From NCBI GenBank assembly GCA_028554755.1, contig JAPTOF010000019.1:9241001-9305000 (forward strand): a stretch of 64,000 nt of DNA, given 5' to 3'. The notes beneath the pieces are model-generated. The model made no database searches and was not told where the DNA came from. It saw only the letters and a program-made list of their open reading frames with translations. The DNA comes from Cordia subcordata (lineage: Eukaryota; Streptophyta; Magnoliopsida; Boraginales; Cordiaceae). Numbering within the stretch: the stretch's first letter is position 1; each line of letters starts with the position of its first letter. This document shows, one piece after another, positions 9,322-21,299 of this stretch. The position numbers and the translations under genes were made by a program.

Positions 9322-11618
9322 ATGGCTCATAGACCGGCTCCTAGCGATAGTTCAGTGTTATGCTATTACTATGACCACCGGGTGAATTATTTGTCGTCAC
9401 CCCATCAGTTAGAGGAACACAAGATTTATAGGAGTGATATAGAGTTATTCCTATAGACGGAGCATCTTGCTGTGCAGACGGCTTTATTGAGAGCTAGATT
9501 TTTTGGATGTTATGTGGCTCGCTTCCATCAGGTTGACAATCCTCTTATTACTGCCTTGATTGAAAGGTGGTGGCCAGAGACGCATACATTTCATTTACCT
9601 GTAGGCGAGGCCACGATCACACTCCAGGATGTCGCTGTATATTGGGGATTCCCGATTATTGGTCAGGTTGTCCCTGTGCTCGACGATACTAGTCGAACTC
9701 CAGAAGAGTGGCGGACACGTATTCATCAGTATATGGGGGTATATGTATCTTTGGACAAAATTAGTGAAAATTTAATTAACATACCCCATCTGAAGGAATT
9801 GTACGTAGCCCAAGGCACTCCAGAGAATCCTGAGGTGGAGGAAGCAGAACGGCGGGCCCGTTTGTGGATTTTTTTTGTTATTTGGCACCCATATGTTCAC
9901 TGATACAATAGAAAATAAATTATCGTTACATTAGTTAGACTTTTTAATTGACTTTGATCATATCAGTGAATATAATTGGGGGGGGCAGCATGCCTAGCGC
10001 ATCTGTATAGATGGCTTTGTAAGGCTTGTTGCCTTGATTGTAGAGGCATGTGCGGGGCCGTCATGCTCATTCAGGCAGCACACTTAATCATCTCATTGTT
10101 GTTAATGATATTTGAAGACATATTATTGCTTATAATATAATTGTCTCGTACAATGCAGTTTTTTGCTTGGGACAGACTCAGGGCTTTTAGGCCAACACTG
10201 TGTGAGCAGACAGATAGGCACCATCAGAGGGATGGGCACGCTGCTCACCCTGATTTCCCATTGCCAGGCCCACCATGCGGCTACAAGTTTTTTGCGAGGA
10301 AGGATTTGAAGTGGGTTGCGGGCTGGGTTGGTTTGAATGAGGCGCGGGACATGATTGACCGTTTGTAGCCTGGCGAGGTTTGAAAAAATTTGCATCTCAC
10401 ATTTATTACTCTCCCTTGTTAATTTATGTTGTATGTTTATAAACTAATCTGCCGTTATTGTTGTGTTCCCAGTTTATTTGGCAGCCATTCAAGCATGTAA
10501 TGGGTGGTTTGCCATAGGATTGTCTGCAAAATGTGGAAGCATGGTGAGCATGCGTACCCCTCATTGTTGGTAGGCAGGTTGAGTGACACCGTCCTGATCG
10601 GGTACTTCAGCAGTTCGGCATGTGACAGATGATCCCCAGTAATCCACCAGCGTGGCAGAAGCACCGGGACGGGAAAGAGAAGATTACAGCTGAACAATAT
10701 AATTCGGCAGTCAACATGTGGGTCAATTGGGAAAACACTGTTGTGGGGACGGAGTTAGAGGACTTTCCCGATCCTGGGGCTTTGAGGGCGTATATGAGAT
10801 GGTACCGAGGGATAACCATACTACATGCTGGACACCCTCGGACTAGTCATACAGACGACGGCTACGTTGCGTCGGCCCACGATGAGAACAATCTGGTTAG
10901 TGCAATATGAATATTTTCCCATAAATTCGAATTTAGTATGCATTGATGCAATACCTATTGATAGTGCCCGTAACTTTTTCTTTAGGCGGTATATGCTCAG
11001 CATGTGGTTAACCACAGTGGGAGTATTATACGGCAATACGAGGAGGGAGACTTACGAGTAGATGCGACTACTCTTGATTTTATGGTGAGCCATCTTCAGG
11101 TCCTGCACATCAAAGGCCAGGCCGTACTTCAGCAGACCCAGCATGAGCACCTGTTGGACGACACGACAGCCATGTATGACATCCCACGTTCGCAACCGCC
11201 TCCACAAACGTTACATCGGTCGGGACAGCGGAGCTGTTATCATCATCCCACTCAGGAGCCCAGCACTTTGTACGCGCCACTGCAGCCTGGTAGGTTTAGC
11301 CAGTTCGAGTATAGCGGTCCATCACACCAAGATCCCAGCACTTCATACATGTCACCACACCATGGCAGGTTTAGCCAGTTTGAGTATGGCGGTCCGTCAT
11401 ATTAGGAGCCCAGTACCTTGAACACGCCACCACAGGGGCCGTTATCTACCAGTGATTATCTGATAGATGATCAGACTGCTGAGCTAGTGCTCGAGGAGGA
11501 CCATCTACTGCGTCGTACTCGTAGACGCATACAGTCACGGCATCCACCGCCACACGTTTTACCCGACCGAACCAGCAGGGGTCGAAGGCCCGATTATTAC
11601 ACTCCTTCTCAGTATTGA
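9322..11618 (+). pseudogene. Plant mobile domain (PMD) gene of MULE-A
   Basis: The product starts MAHRPAPSDSSVLCYYY. After a stop at about 9454 it shows the PMD core: LIERWWPETHTFHLPVGEAT, then ITLQDVAVYWGFPIIGQVV and TPEEWRTRIHQYMGV. Further blocks in other frames are FAWDRLRAFRPTL..HPDFPLPGPPCGYKFFARKDL (10141-10368), KHRDGKEKI..AVNMWVNWENTVVG..LRAYMRWYRGIT..HPRTSHTDDGYVA (10629-10910), QHVVNHSGSIIRQYEEGD (11004 onward) and a C-terminal PPHVLPDRTSRGRRPDYYTP. Several introns interrupt it, and stops and frameshifts break it. PMD proteins (the MAIN/MAIL family and transposon-borne relatives) are nuclear and linked to silencing and genome stability; this copy's role is unknown. It converges on the transposase gene, ending 236 bp before it. 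Confidence 0.8.
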
Positions 11619-11854
11619 TGTAGTTGAATAAATATTTTATATTTCAAACTTATTTTAGTAATTCTATGTAATTGAACTTGCATTTTTCATTGTTTTTTCG
11701 TACTTATTATCATATCTCGATATAAATTGTGTTGATGTTGACAATATTTTGAGATGGAAAGATTTGACAATATCTTTTATTGAAAACATTACACACCATA
11801 GTGGAAAAGACCAATTAGCTTTACATGCTACAACTTCATGATAACCATTTGAAG

Positions 11855-14489
11855 CTACGTATCTATTCTTAGGGGGCAATTTGGCGCAATATGCCCAGGG
11901 TTACGGCAATAACCACACTTTCTTCTGCCTACTTGGTCGGAATTGTCCATCTCGTTTGGTATACGTCGAGCTCTTTCCCGCCCATGTCTTCTGTTGCGCA
12001 CTCGTAAAGCATTCGGGAGTAACGTCCAACTGGGTCCTGGAGACTAGTAAAATTCATGTTCAAAGGGTTGAAATGTCATATTATATGTTGCCTCGAATGA
12101 CTCTACTATATAAAGAAGATCAATCATGGTTGAAGGGTTTCCACCCCTAAAACGGGCAACATATTGGGCATGAGAGCATGGCATATGATAGGCTATTCAC
12201 TTACCACATGTACATGTTCGTCCCACCCAATCTACCTCTTGTTCGTTGGGAACATCGTTCCATCGTTCTGGCATTCGACCGACTTGATACCACTTATCTA
12301 GTTTGAATGCATGCAACGTATCCGGTGTGAAAACGTCTCTTACTTTTCATATTTTTCTCTCGCTCGATCCGTCAGAATGCGACCATCTCTATGCATGTGC
12401 ATCGTGTTTGCCAACCTATCGTGAAAATATCCCTTTAGCTTTAAAAAAGTGTTATTTACTAGTGCTGTAATGGGCAATCCCCTAGCTCCGACAATCACAC
12501 CATTGAAGCATTCAACATTATTTGTTGTCAGCACTCCCCATCTATAACCCCCATCGTCGCTCAATGTTCATGAATCTGGACCGAGGTCGGCTAACATCTG
12601 GTGCACCCGTGTACCAACGCCAGTAGGTCGTGGGTTGATATTACGAATAATGTCCATGGCAGCGATGTGCTTCCGTTTTTGGCTTTCTTTTCCAACTATC
12701 CAACACATGTCTTTTGCGAATTGATTGTGCCATCTTTTCATCACATTGCTTTTTAGATGTCTCAAGCAAATGCGATGCTTCACTTGAAGTCGGCCGTCGG
12801 ATGTTATTGTATTTATGGCTGCCGCGATTCCTACGTACTGATCAATAGAATGCAAACTGTTGACATGTCGTTTAAAAAAACACTGACGTACCTTCTCCAG
12901 GAACCACCTCCAATTATTTGTACTCTTGCCATCGACAACAGCAAATGCCAATGGTAATATATGGTCGTTGACATCTGTCGCTAAAGTGATGAGTAGGTGG
13001 CCCTTATACTTCCTATGCAGATGTGTTCCGTCCAACGAGAGTACAGGTCGACAGTGCCTCCATGCCATGATGCATGGACCAAAAGCCCAAAAAACATAGT
13101 GGAAAATTTTTTCTGTTTCAGTTGAACCCTGGGCGAACTTGTAGTGGACAATGGTTCCCAGATTCTTCGCAATTACGGCGGCAAAAAAGTGCGGCAGCAT
13201 CTTGTATGACATGTCCCAGTCTCCAAAAACTAGTTGGATTGCCTTATTCCTACCACGCCAAGCTTTCCCATATGTTATATCAACATTTAAAGTTTTCTTT
13301 ACGTGGGCTTGGACAAGACGTACCTCAAAATCAGGCTTCTCTGCAACAAAATGCCTAACCATGTAGCTGACCAGATCAGATGTTAAATTTCTATGGTTTG
13401 GCCCGTATTTATCTCCCATGCAAATATGCATGCTTTGGTACCTCATAAACTCGAACATCTTGTGTGTGGATTTTTTTACTGCATGAACCTTCCACTTGCA
13501 TGGTGTCCTAGGATTGCTTGATTCGTAGCAACGTATGTCCTACATGGACTTATTCGACTTCACCACCCTGTATTCTCGTTTATGTTTGATCTCGTTTTGT
13601 TGGACAGCCCGTATAAGATCAACCTTTTTCGGGAACACCATGCGTTTGGACAACTCCATCCGTCTCTCATCCCACATTGGTCTCTCCATTGGAGGCTCAT
13701 TTGAAGTGATGTAATACTCTGTCCTAGTTGTGTGGAAAGCTACTGGTTCTTCCTCCTCTAGATCCGGCTCCAGCTCTTCGCCATTGTCTGGCCCTACATC
13801 AACCTCTTCATTTTCGTAGATTAAACTTTCTACTGACACAACATCTTCCTCCTCGTTTAACTGGACATCCTCATCTACTTCTTCCGGTTCAGATAAAATA
13901 GATCTAATCCCACCTCGAACATCTCCCGAATGTCACTAGCTTGAAAGGGTCCTCCAACTTCAAATGTGGGGCATGGCGGTGGAGAAAGGGAAAATATGGC
14001 AAACCCTGCCATTGTGGTTGGAATGTTGACTTCCGCGTTGACATAATAAGGTGGTTCCACATTCAAATCTAGCAAATCACCAACAACTTCTTGCAGTGTT
14101 GCTTCTTCATTTGAATGCTGTGGATTGTACACGACATCACTTTACACGTCTACGACAACGTGCGCACATCTCCTACTCATATCTATGCAAGCTGTTTCGT
14201 ACATGTCCTGTACATCTTCGTCATCTTTAATGCCACTAGGGTAATAATATATTTGTTTTAGGTTTGTGTCCCGTTTGGGATCACGATAGCACAACTCAAC
14301 TCTATCGATAGTAGGCTGCAATTGGAGCTTCGTGAATATACGAGATACAAACTGATTGTATGTCGTTCCGGGAAGAATTTTTATTTTACGTGGTAAGTTT
14401 GGACCTACATAGTCGAGCCCATGATCTGCTTCAATTTTGTTGCCACCATAATATAAATATACGTTAACTGCATCAACATTTGCATTCAT
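11855..14489 (-). pseudogene. mudrA-like MULE transposase pseudogene (MULE-A)
   Basis: Read from the ATG at 14489: the N-terminal domain (MNANVDAVNVYLYYGG..GLDYVGPNLPRKIKI), an acidic linker (13540-13839), a DNA-binding region (HMFEFMRYQ..LTSDLVSYMVRHF), then the DDE domain with VLSLDGTHL (first Asp), SIDQYVGI (second Asp) and TTNNVECFNG (Glu). The SWIM zinc finger (CTCGK..AYHMPCSHAQY) and CCHC zinc knuckle (KCGYCRNPGHIAPNCP) end it at 11855. In-frame stops occur near 14142, 13540, 12568 and 12340, and a frameshift near 13860. Catalytic residues remain recognisable, so decay is moderate. It would cut and integrate MULE ends, but this copy cannot make a full protein. Confidence 0.88.
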
Positions 14490-14689
14490 CTTTTTGGGTG
14501 AAAGAAAATGTATAACGTGACTTAAATGTGAATGAGTTGTAGAAGGGAGGGAAGTGGAGTGGTTAGTGGTATAGCAACAAATCCAAATTTTGAAATGCTA
14601 CATAATGTGACTTATCATGTGAACGTTTGTAGGGTTAGTGATTTTGGAAGGAGATGATGAAGGGAGAAGTGGGGTGTGCATTATATAGT

Positions 14690-15315
14690 AACAAATTCGA
14701 ACTTAGAAATTCGGATTTTAAATTTCAAATGTCAGATTCCCTGCCACGCCGTCAAATCGCTGCCCAGGGTGAAATAAAGACGGAACCTTAATTCGAATGT
14801 TAAAAGTTCGAAATATCCATCTCGAACTTCTGACTTTCGACTTATAACCTAACTCGAATTTTAAAAACTCGAAACAACAAAATCGCACGTTAGAAGTTCG
14901 AAAGTGCGAAAAATTCGACCTTCAAAAGTTAGAATTTTTCAAAACTTCGAACTTCAAAAGTTCGAAAAAAGACATCTATGACAAAAAATTTATTCTCTGC
15001 TCTGCCCTCCATCACGTCGGAATCTTGTAAACTCGAACTTCTAAAGTTCGAAACACGATATTATTGTCTACCTTCTGATATTATTCTCTGCCCTCCGTCA
15101 CATCATCGCAATATCGTCGTAGAAGTAATCTTACAAACCCTAATGGAACTGCAGCACCCTATTTTCGAACTTCATAAGTTCGAAGTTGTTACTGTTGATA
15201 ATTTCGAACTTTTGAAGTTCAATATTGAAGTTCCATTATTCGAAAATATTTTTGAACTTTCGAAGTCTGATATCGAGCTCTCATCATTTGAGATCGACCT
15301 TCTGAACTTCGAAAA
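14690..15315. repeat. Array of CGAACTTC/GAAGTTCG palindromes, right subterminal
   Basis: Counterpart of 7336-7975: repeated CGAACTTC..GAAGTTCG motifs just inside the right TIR of MULE-A, more diverged than on the left. Confidence 0.75.
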
Positions 15316-15419
15316 GTCTAAATCTGCAACTCCTCTTAAAACTGGACTATTTTTGGAAGCAAATTAAAAAATAAGATTAAAAATAAAAATAACCCTACAC
15401 TAGTCCATCTCCTTCGCCC

Positions 15420-15427
15420 TATAAATG
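15420..15427 (+). promoter_or_regulatory. TATA box of laccase A
   Basis: TATAAATG, 103 bp upstream of the start codon, within CCTTCGCCCTATAAATGCG. The same motif stands 103 bp before the start of laccase E (62562-62569). Only 15 bp separate the MULE-A target site from this box. Confidence 0.75.
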
Positions 15428-15522
15428 CGTGCATATGGGGCATTTTCATGAGGTCAAAACAATAAAATTACTCTTCCTCTCTTAATTCTTCTGCAACTTG
15501 TCAAATCTTCCAAGTTTCCACT

Positions 15523-17466
15523 ATGGCAAGTTTTATGGTCTTTTGGGCTTTTCTTCTTCTGGCTTCTGCATGTGTTTCTGCTAAACTTGTAGAACACACA
15601 TTTCAGGTAATCTTTAGCATGAACACTTTGGAAATCTACAAAAATAAAGTAATTTGATACACTTCCAATCTTCCAATTTTGCAGGTGCAAACTGTAGTGC
15701 TCAAACGACTATGCAAAAATCAAACTACACTTGCAGTAAACGGAAGAGTTCCAGGTCCTACCATATATGTGCACGAGGGGGATACTGTTTCAGTCCATTT
15801 TCTCAACAAATCACCTTATGATATCACTATTCACTGGTAATCTCTTTTCAACTGTTGAAAAATTATAAGATATACTAGTTATTTCTAGTATTCAATTTAT
15901 TTAATGCCAAATTCACTCGTTTGACTTTTTAATTAGCCGTCATTGTTTTAGCACGGAAAGAGACAATGCGAGAAAGCTTGAAAAAAGAGCTGTTAAATGT
16001 CACCTAAACATCAGCAAAACTCGACACTTTGTCTTTATAATGATTAAATAAATATGGCCCCCATCACTTTATAACGTCTTTCTGTTAGGGACGGATCCAC
16101 GATGAGAAATTAGAGAGAGCTAAATATAAAGCATAGAGAGAAGAGATTTTAATAAAATATAAAAGAAAAACCAAAGTGTTAGGAGTAATAACTAAGCTAT
16201 TATTCCAGTAAGATTGAAGAGAGTAGAAACTAAAGAATATCCTAATCCACCATCAAGATTATAGAAAAAAATAAAAACGTTCTTACTTTTTGCTTCAATT
16301 CAAAAAACGAAAAAAAATAAAATTATATAGAGAGAAAGAGAAGAGATCTTACGTATTATTTAAAAAGAGAGAGCAATGTTTTGCTTTCTTATGATTGTTT
16401 AACTAAAATTGCAAAAACGTCATCTTAGGATAGATAGAGGGTACAATCAATGTCCCCCTCTTCTTTGTGAATTCGGTTTCAATCAATACAATGTCAGAGA
16501 GAAGCACTTCCCCTTCCACGAAAAAAAAAATTGCAAAAACTAAAAATGAAGAAGATAAATATGAAAGGTTAATGGTAAAGAGATCAATTTACTAAAATAA
16601 ATTAAGTTACCATTTATTAAATTAATCTTTCACTCTAAACAAATAATTATCAAATCAGTTACATGCTTATTTATCGCTCAAATTCTGCGTTCTTGATTTT
16701 CTAACTTCTGAAAATAAAACATCATTACCAATTTGTAAACTAATTTGTTGTGTGTGTTTTGTGCTTTCCCCAAAGTTGGTTTTGTGCTTTCTTCAAAATT
16801 TGTACAGAAATTTATCTCATAACAAAAAAAAAAAAGAAAAAAACAAATTGAGGAGGGGGGGGGGTACCATATGTAGTTCCGTCCCTGCTTCCTATTATAA
16901 TCTAATAAATCGTGTCTTTTTACAACACCATTATATTGGACTGTGATTTAAATTTCAAGCTCATACAAATTAGAAAGTAAGTAGAAGCCTAAATTAAAGC
17001 ACCAATAGGATTCCTAAACCTAAAGTAATTAGGATTAGTGTCCTATAAATATAGGGCCTTATAGTTTGTATTAGTGTATCTTAGAGACTGATGGAAGGTG
17101 TGGATGAGAGATTGATAGTATCAAGAGAGTTTTCTGTACTTTTCCTAGAAAGGCCGAGTGGGTAGGATTCAGACTTTGTCCATTCTTAAAGTCCTATATG
17201 AGCGAGGGATTTTCGTTAGAGTTTTGTCTATGCAAAAATTGTTACCTATTGAATAGCAGATGTTATCCCAAAGGCGAATTGTGGATGTAGACAAAAGATC
17301 GAACCAAGATAAAAATATTTCATGTTCTTCTTTGTGTTCTATTGTGTATTTATGTGTATATGCTTGTGTCCTCGATTTTTCTCAACAAAAAATTTTGCAA
17401 AAAATGATGATGAGATTGTGCAGTGTTGAATTCACTTTTGAGAATTAGGTTCTCGTCGTCGTCGTC

Positions 17467-17513
<47 letters not shown>

Positions 17514-20500
17514 CATCATCATCATCATCATCGTCATCATCATCATCATCATCATCATAATAATAATCATCATCATCATCATCATCGGATTTTTGTTATA
17601 GAAGGCGAAAAAAAATCTTTTCTTCATTGTCAAAATCAATTCACATTCTCGTGATTTTAAGTTTTTATCTGTGTTTACAGCAGTTTTCTTGTTTTTTCCT
17701 TTTCATCTCCCTAATAACCAACATTTAGTAGGAGTCAATGCAAAACTCGTCTGTGTTTTAGTTCGAACACTATTTAATGTGTTGCAAAAGTTCCACATGA
17801 AAAAATCTCAACAATCAAGTCTATTATATAAGGCCATACGCCACTCCTCTTTTTGACTAATTGGTTTTTACTATAGAAACTCAGTAATTCTTAATATGGC
17901 ATAAGAGCTAGGTATCTAGTCAAGTCTCTGTGTTACACATATTTTCACATGTAATTTGTTAACTCATCTACTGTGCAAATCTGTTCACATAGTGGCCTGT
18001 CCTAGTAAGCCGCTAAGTTGCATCTATTCCAAGTCATGGTGATCCATCCTTATTTTTAGCCACACGACCATCCAAGTTCAAGTCCAAGGGTCGTGTCGTG
18101 ATGACTTATCAAGTTGTTCTAGTCACACGACTATCCAAGTTCAAGTTCAGTTTTCAATTATCATCCAAATTCAAGTCTAGTTCAAGTCTATCTGTCAAGT
18201 GGTGTGGGCACTATTCTTGGTTACATATAAAAAGTGGTATTACAACATATAAAAATTGTATATGAAAAAATTTCAAATATCAAGTCTAACATATAATATC
18301 CTATGCCACTCTTCATATTAATCGATAAATTTTAATGATGGAATCTTTGTAATTTTTAATGGTGAATGAGATGAAGTTAGACTTTGATTAGAAAATATGT
18401 AGCCAAATGCATTGTTCTTAGTGTTCATTGTGCTATACAAACGTATGCATTTGTAAGCGATAATTTGGGTTTATGTGTGCACAAATTATTATACTCCTTT
18501 TGCAACCTAAAACAACCTCTATTAATTTCAGTTACATTCGAATAGTCTCTAAAGTTTCATTTTTAACTATCTTTTTAGTACTTAAAGTTAATTACACTCT
18601 AATAGTCTCTAAAGTTTCAGTTAATAAGACTCTATTAGTCTAAAATATCTAGAGAAAAATTAAATTGTTATCGTAATTTGCCCTTATTCAGATGTATGAT
18701 GATTACAGTTATCTTTTCAAAACTATTTAGGAAAAGGATCAAGTAATTGTATTTTGTAATCATACTATAATGATATACAGGCACGGGGTGTATATGATGT
18801 TAAATGGTTGGGCTGATGGACCTAGTTATATAACACAATGTCCTATAGGCCCTCGTGATAGCTACACCTACAAATTTAACATAACCAAACAAGAAGGGAC
18901 ACTTTGGTGGCATGCTCATGTTTCGTGGATTCGAGCAACGGTTTATGGGGCATTTATTATTTATCCAAAAGCTGGTCAGTCGTACCCTTTCAAGCAACCG
19001 CACCAGGAATTCCCGATCTTGCTAGGTATCAACCTAGAAATATACTTTTCTCCTTCAGCTTTTCATGAATTATTTGACATCGTATCATGCTAGTATGGTG
19101 ATATAGACATTATTGTTAAAGAATTATTTTTTTAGGATTCAAATAGTTATCTTAGAGCTGATAATTATTTGATATGACAATCCATGAAGCATAAGAATTC
19201 TAACCATTTTTTCATAATGCAATTTTTCCACTAACTAATATTTTGCTTTAGTTTATACGTACAAAATTATAATTATTTATGAAACGCAATCGAAATTTTG
19301 AATCATGTAAACATTTCTAAAATTTTTATTCACATTATTCACAATGGTTTACATGCACTTAAAACAGTAGGCCATTGACGTTCTCTTTTAGAAGAAAGTT
19401 GAGATGTAAAAGGAAGTGAAGTTGATTTACTACTTGAAATCTCTTTTCTATAGAGGCATAACAGATGAATAGATAAAACCTGGAAATAAACTTATATTAG
19501 TGAATTGTGATAGCTAATCCTTGAATATATATGTTACAGGAGAGTGGTGGAATGCAAATATGATTGACGTTGAGAATAAATACTTCAAAGACAGTTTATT
19601 ATATTACCTTGCGGATGCTTTTACCATTAATGGCCAGCCAGGAGATTTCTATGAATGTCCTTCAAATAGTAAGTAGCATTTATATGACGATATACGTTGC
19701 AATCACACCGATGCTTCATTTAGGTGGAATTGTTCTCATTTAAGATCTTACTAACTAATCTTCATCTGTAAAATTTTGTTAGATATTTATAAGCTAAAGG
19801 TGAAACAAGGGAAGACATACCTCCTTCGCATTATTAATGTTGGACTGAATCATATATTCTTTTTCAAGATAGCCAATCACAAGATGACTGTTGTCGCAGT
19901 CGATGCCGGTTACACCAACCCATATGTCACCAATGTAGTTACAATCGCTCCCGGTCAGACCACTGATGTGCTTCTTGAAGCTGATCAGCCTCCAAGATCA
20001 TACTATATGGTAGCAAGTCCTTATATTAGTGCAGATCCTAATGTATTACACGCTAATATAAATACAAGCGGGATTGTTGTCTATGAAGGTGCAACTTCAT
20101 CATCTTCCAAACTACCAATACAAACAAGACTACCAAATTTTTTTGACACTCCTGTGGCCTACAACTTCTTTTCCAATTTAACCAGCCTTACAACAGGGTC
20201 TTTTTGGGTTCCAGTCCCACATCCAGTGGACGAACACATATTTATAACTGCAGGATTAGGCGTAGTTCCTTGTGATGAAGTTAGGAACAAAACTTGTGGG
20301 GGTCCTTTTGGACAACTAGTATTTGGTAGCATGAATAATATCTCCTTCCAGCTACCTACAAAGATGTCTATCCTAGAAGCATTTTACAACAATATTGATG
20401 GAATTTATACAACTGATTTTCCTAAGGAACCACCATTAAAGTTTGACTATACAAATCCTAGTAACCAATTTAACAGGGACCTCATATGGATCAACGAAAG

Positions 20501-21249
20501 AGCAACTAAAGTGAAAAAGTTGAAATATAATAGCACTGTCGAGATTGTATTACAAAACACTGTTTTAGTGACGAAAGAAAATCATCCGATACACTTGCAT
20601 GGATATGATTTTCATGTGTTAGCTCAAGGTTTTGGCAATTATGATGCCACAAGAGATGAAAGAAGTTTCAATCTCCTTAATCCGCAACGGCGTAATACAG
20701 TGGCTGTGCCAACTGGAGGATGGGTTGTCATTAGATTTCAAGCAAATAATCCAGGTAATATTTTAGTCTTATAATATCATTGATCTGTTGTTTCCATTTA
20801 GATGTATAATTTAGATGACAAGTTACAGTTAGATTTCAAGAGTAAGTTGATTTAACAGTGAAAATAACCTAAGGCAATCATTTAGTTTTCCAAACTTAGC
20901 TTGTTCATAAATAATATGACTAAACTCGAATTGCATTCATTAGACATGATATTGAGTTAAGTTTTTATGTCAAGATCTAGATTGATTTAATGTAACTTTG
21001 TATATATAAAGCAAGCGCCCAAATCCAAATCTTAGTTTTAACTTGAGAGAGCTTGGCTTCTTAAAATTATTAGATTACGATGGTTTCACTTTTCATTCTT
21101 GAACAAAATGTAGTCACCTTTCTAAAACAGGCTACTTGATTATAAACACCATTTCTAAGATAACTTTTGAAAATATTGAAACATAATTTAAATATCATTA
21201 GAGTTAAAAAGAATTAAGTTGACATTTTACTTGGTTATTTCTATGTTCA

Positions 21250-21299
<50 letters not shown>

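Larger units (their letters stand above)
7266..15396. mobile_element. MULE-A, two-gene Mutator-like element with PMD and transposase genes
   Basis: Left TIR (7266 onward: GGAAAATTTTTATTTTTAAC, then ATTTTTTAATTTGTTTCC and AAAATAACCCAGTTTT) is inverted at 15300-15396. Flanking 9-mers are GGATTAGTC (7257-7265) and ACACTAGTC (15397-15405), six of nine alike. The uninterrupted site is visible upstream of laccase E at 62539-62550. Inside, a PMD gene runs right (9322-11618) and a mudrA-like transposase runs left (14489-11855). They are convergent, as mudrA and mudrB are in maize MuDR. Both reading frames contain stops, so this copy is not autonomous now. Its size of 8.1 kb and full gene order make it the reference copy for the family in this window. 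Confidence 0.9.

Noticed and set aside
9322..11618. PMD region considered as a functional host MAIN/MAIL-type gene
   Set aside because: It lies inside MULE TIRs, recurs in MULE-D and MULE-B, and has stops and frameshifts.
17445..17639. ORF encoding runs of Met and Ile
   Set aside because: It is a translation of the TAA/TCA microsatellite in a laccase intron.
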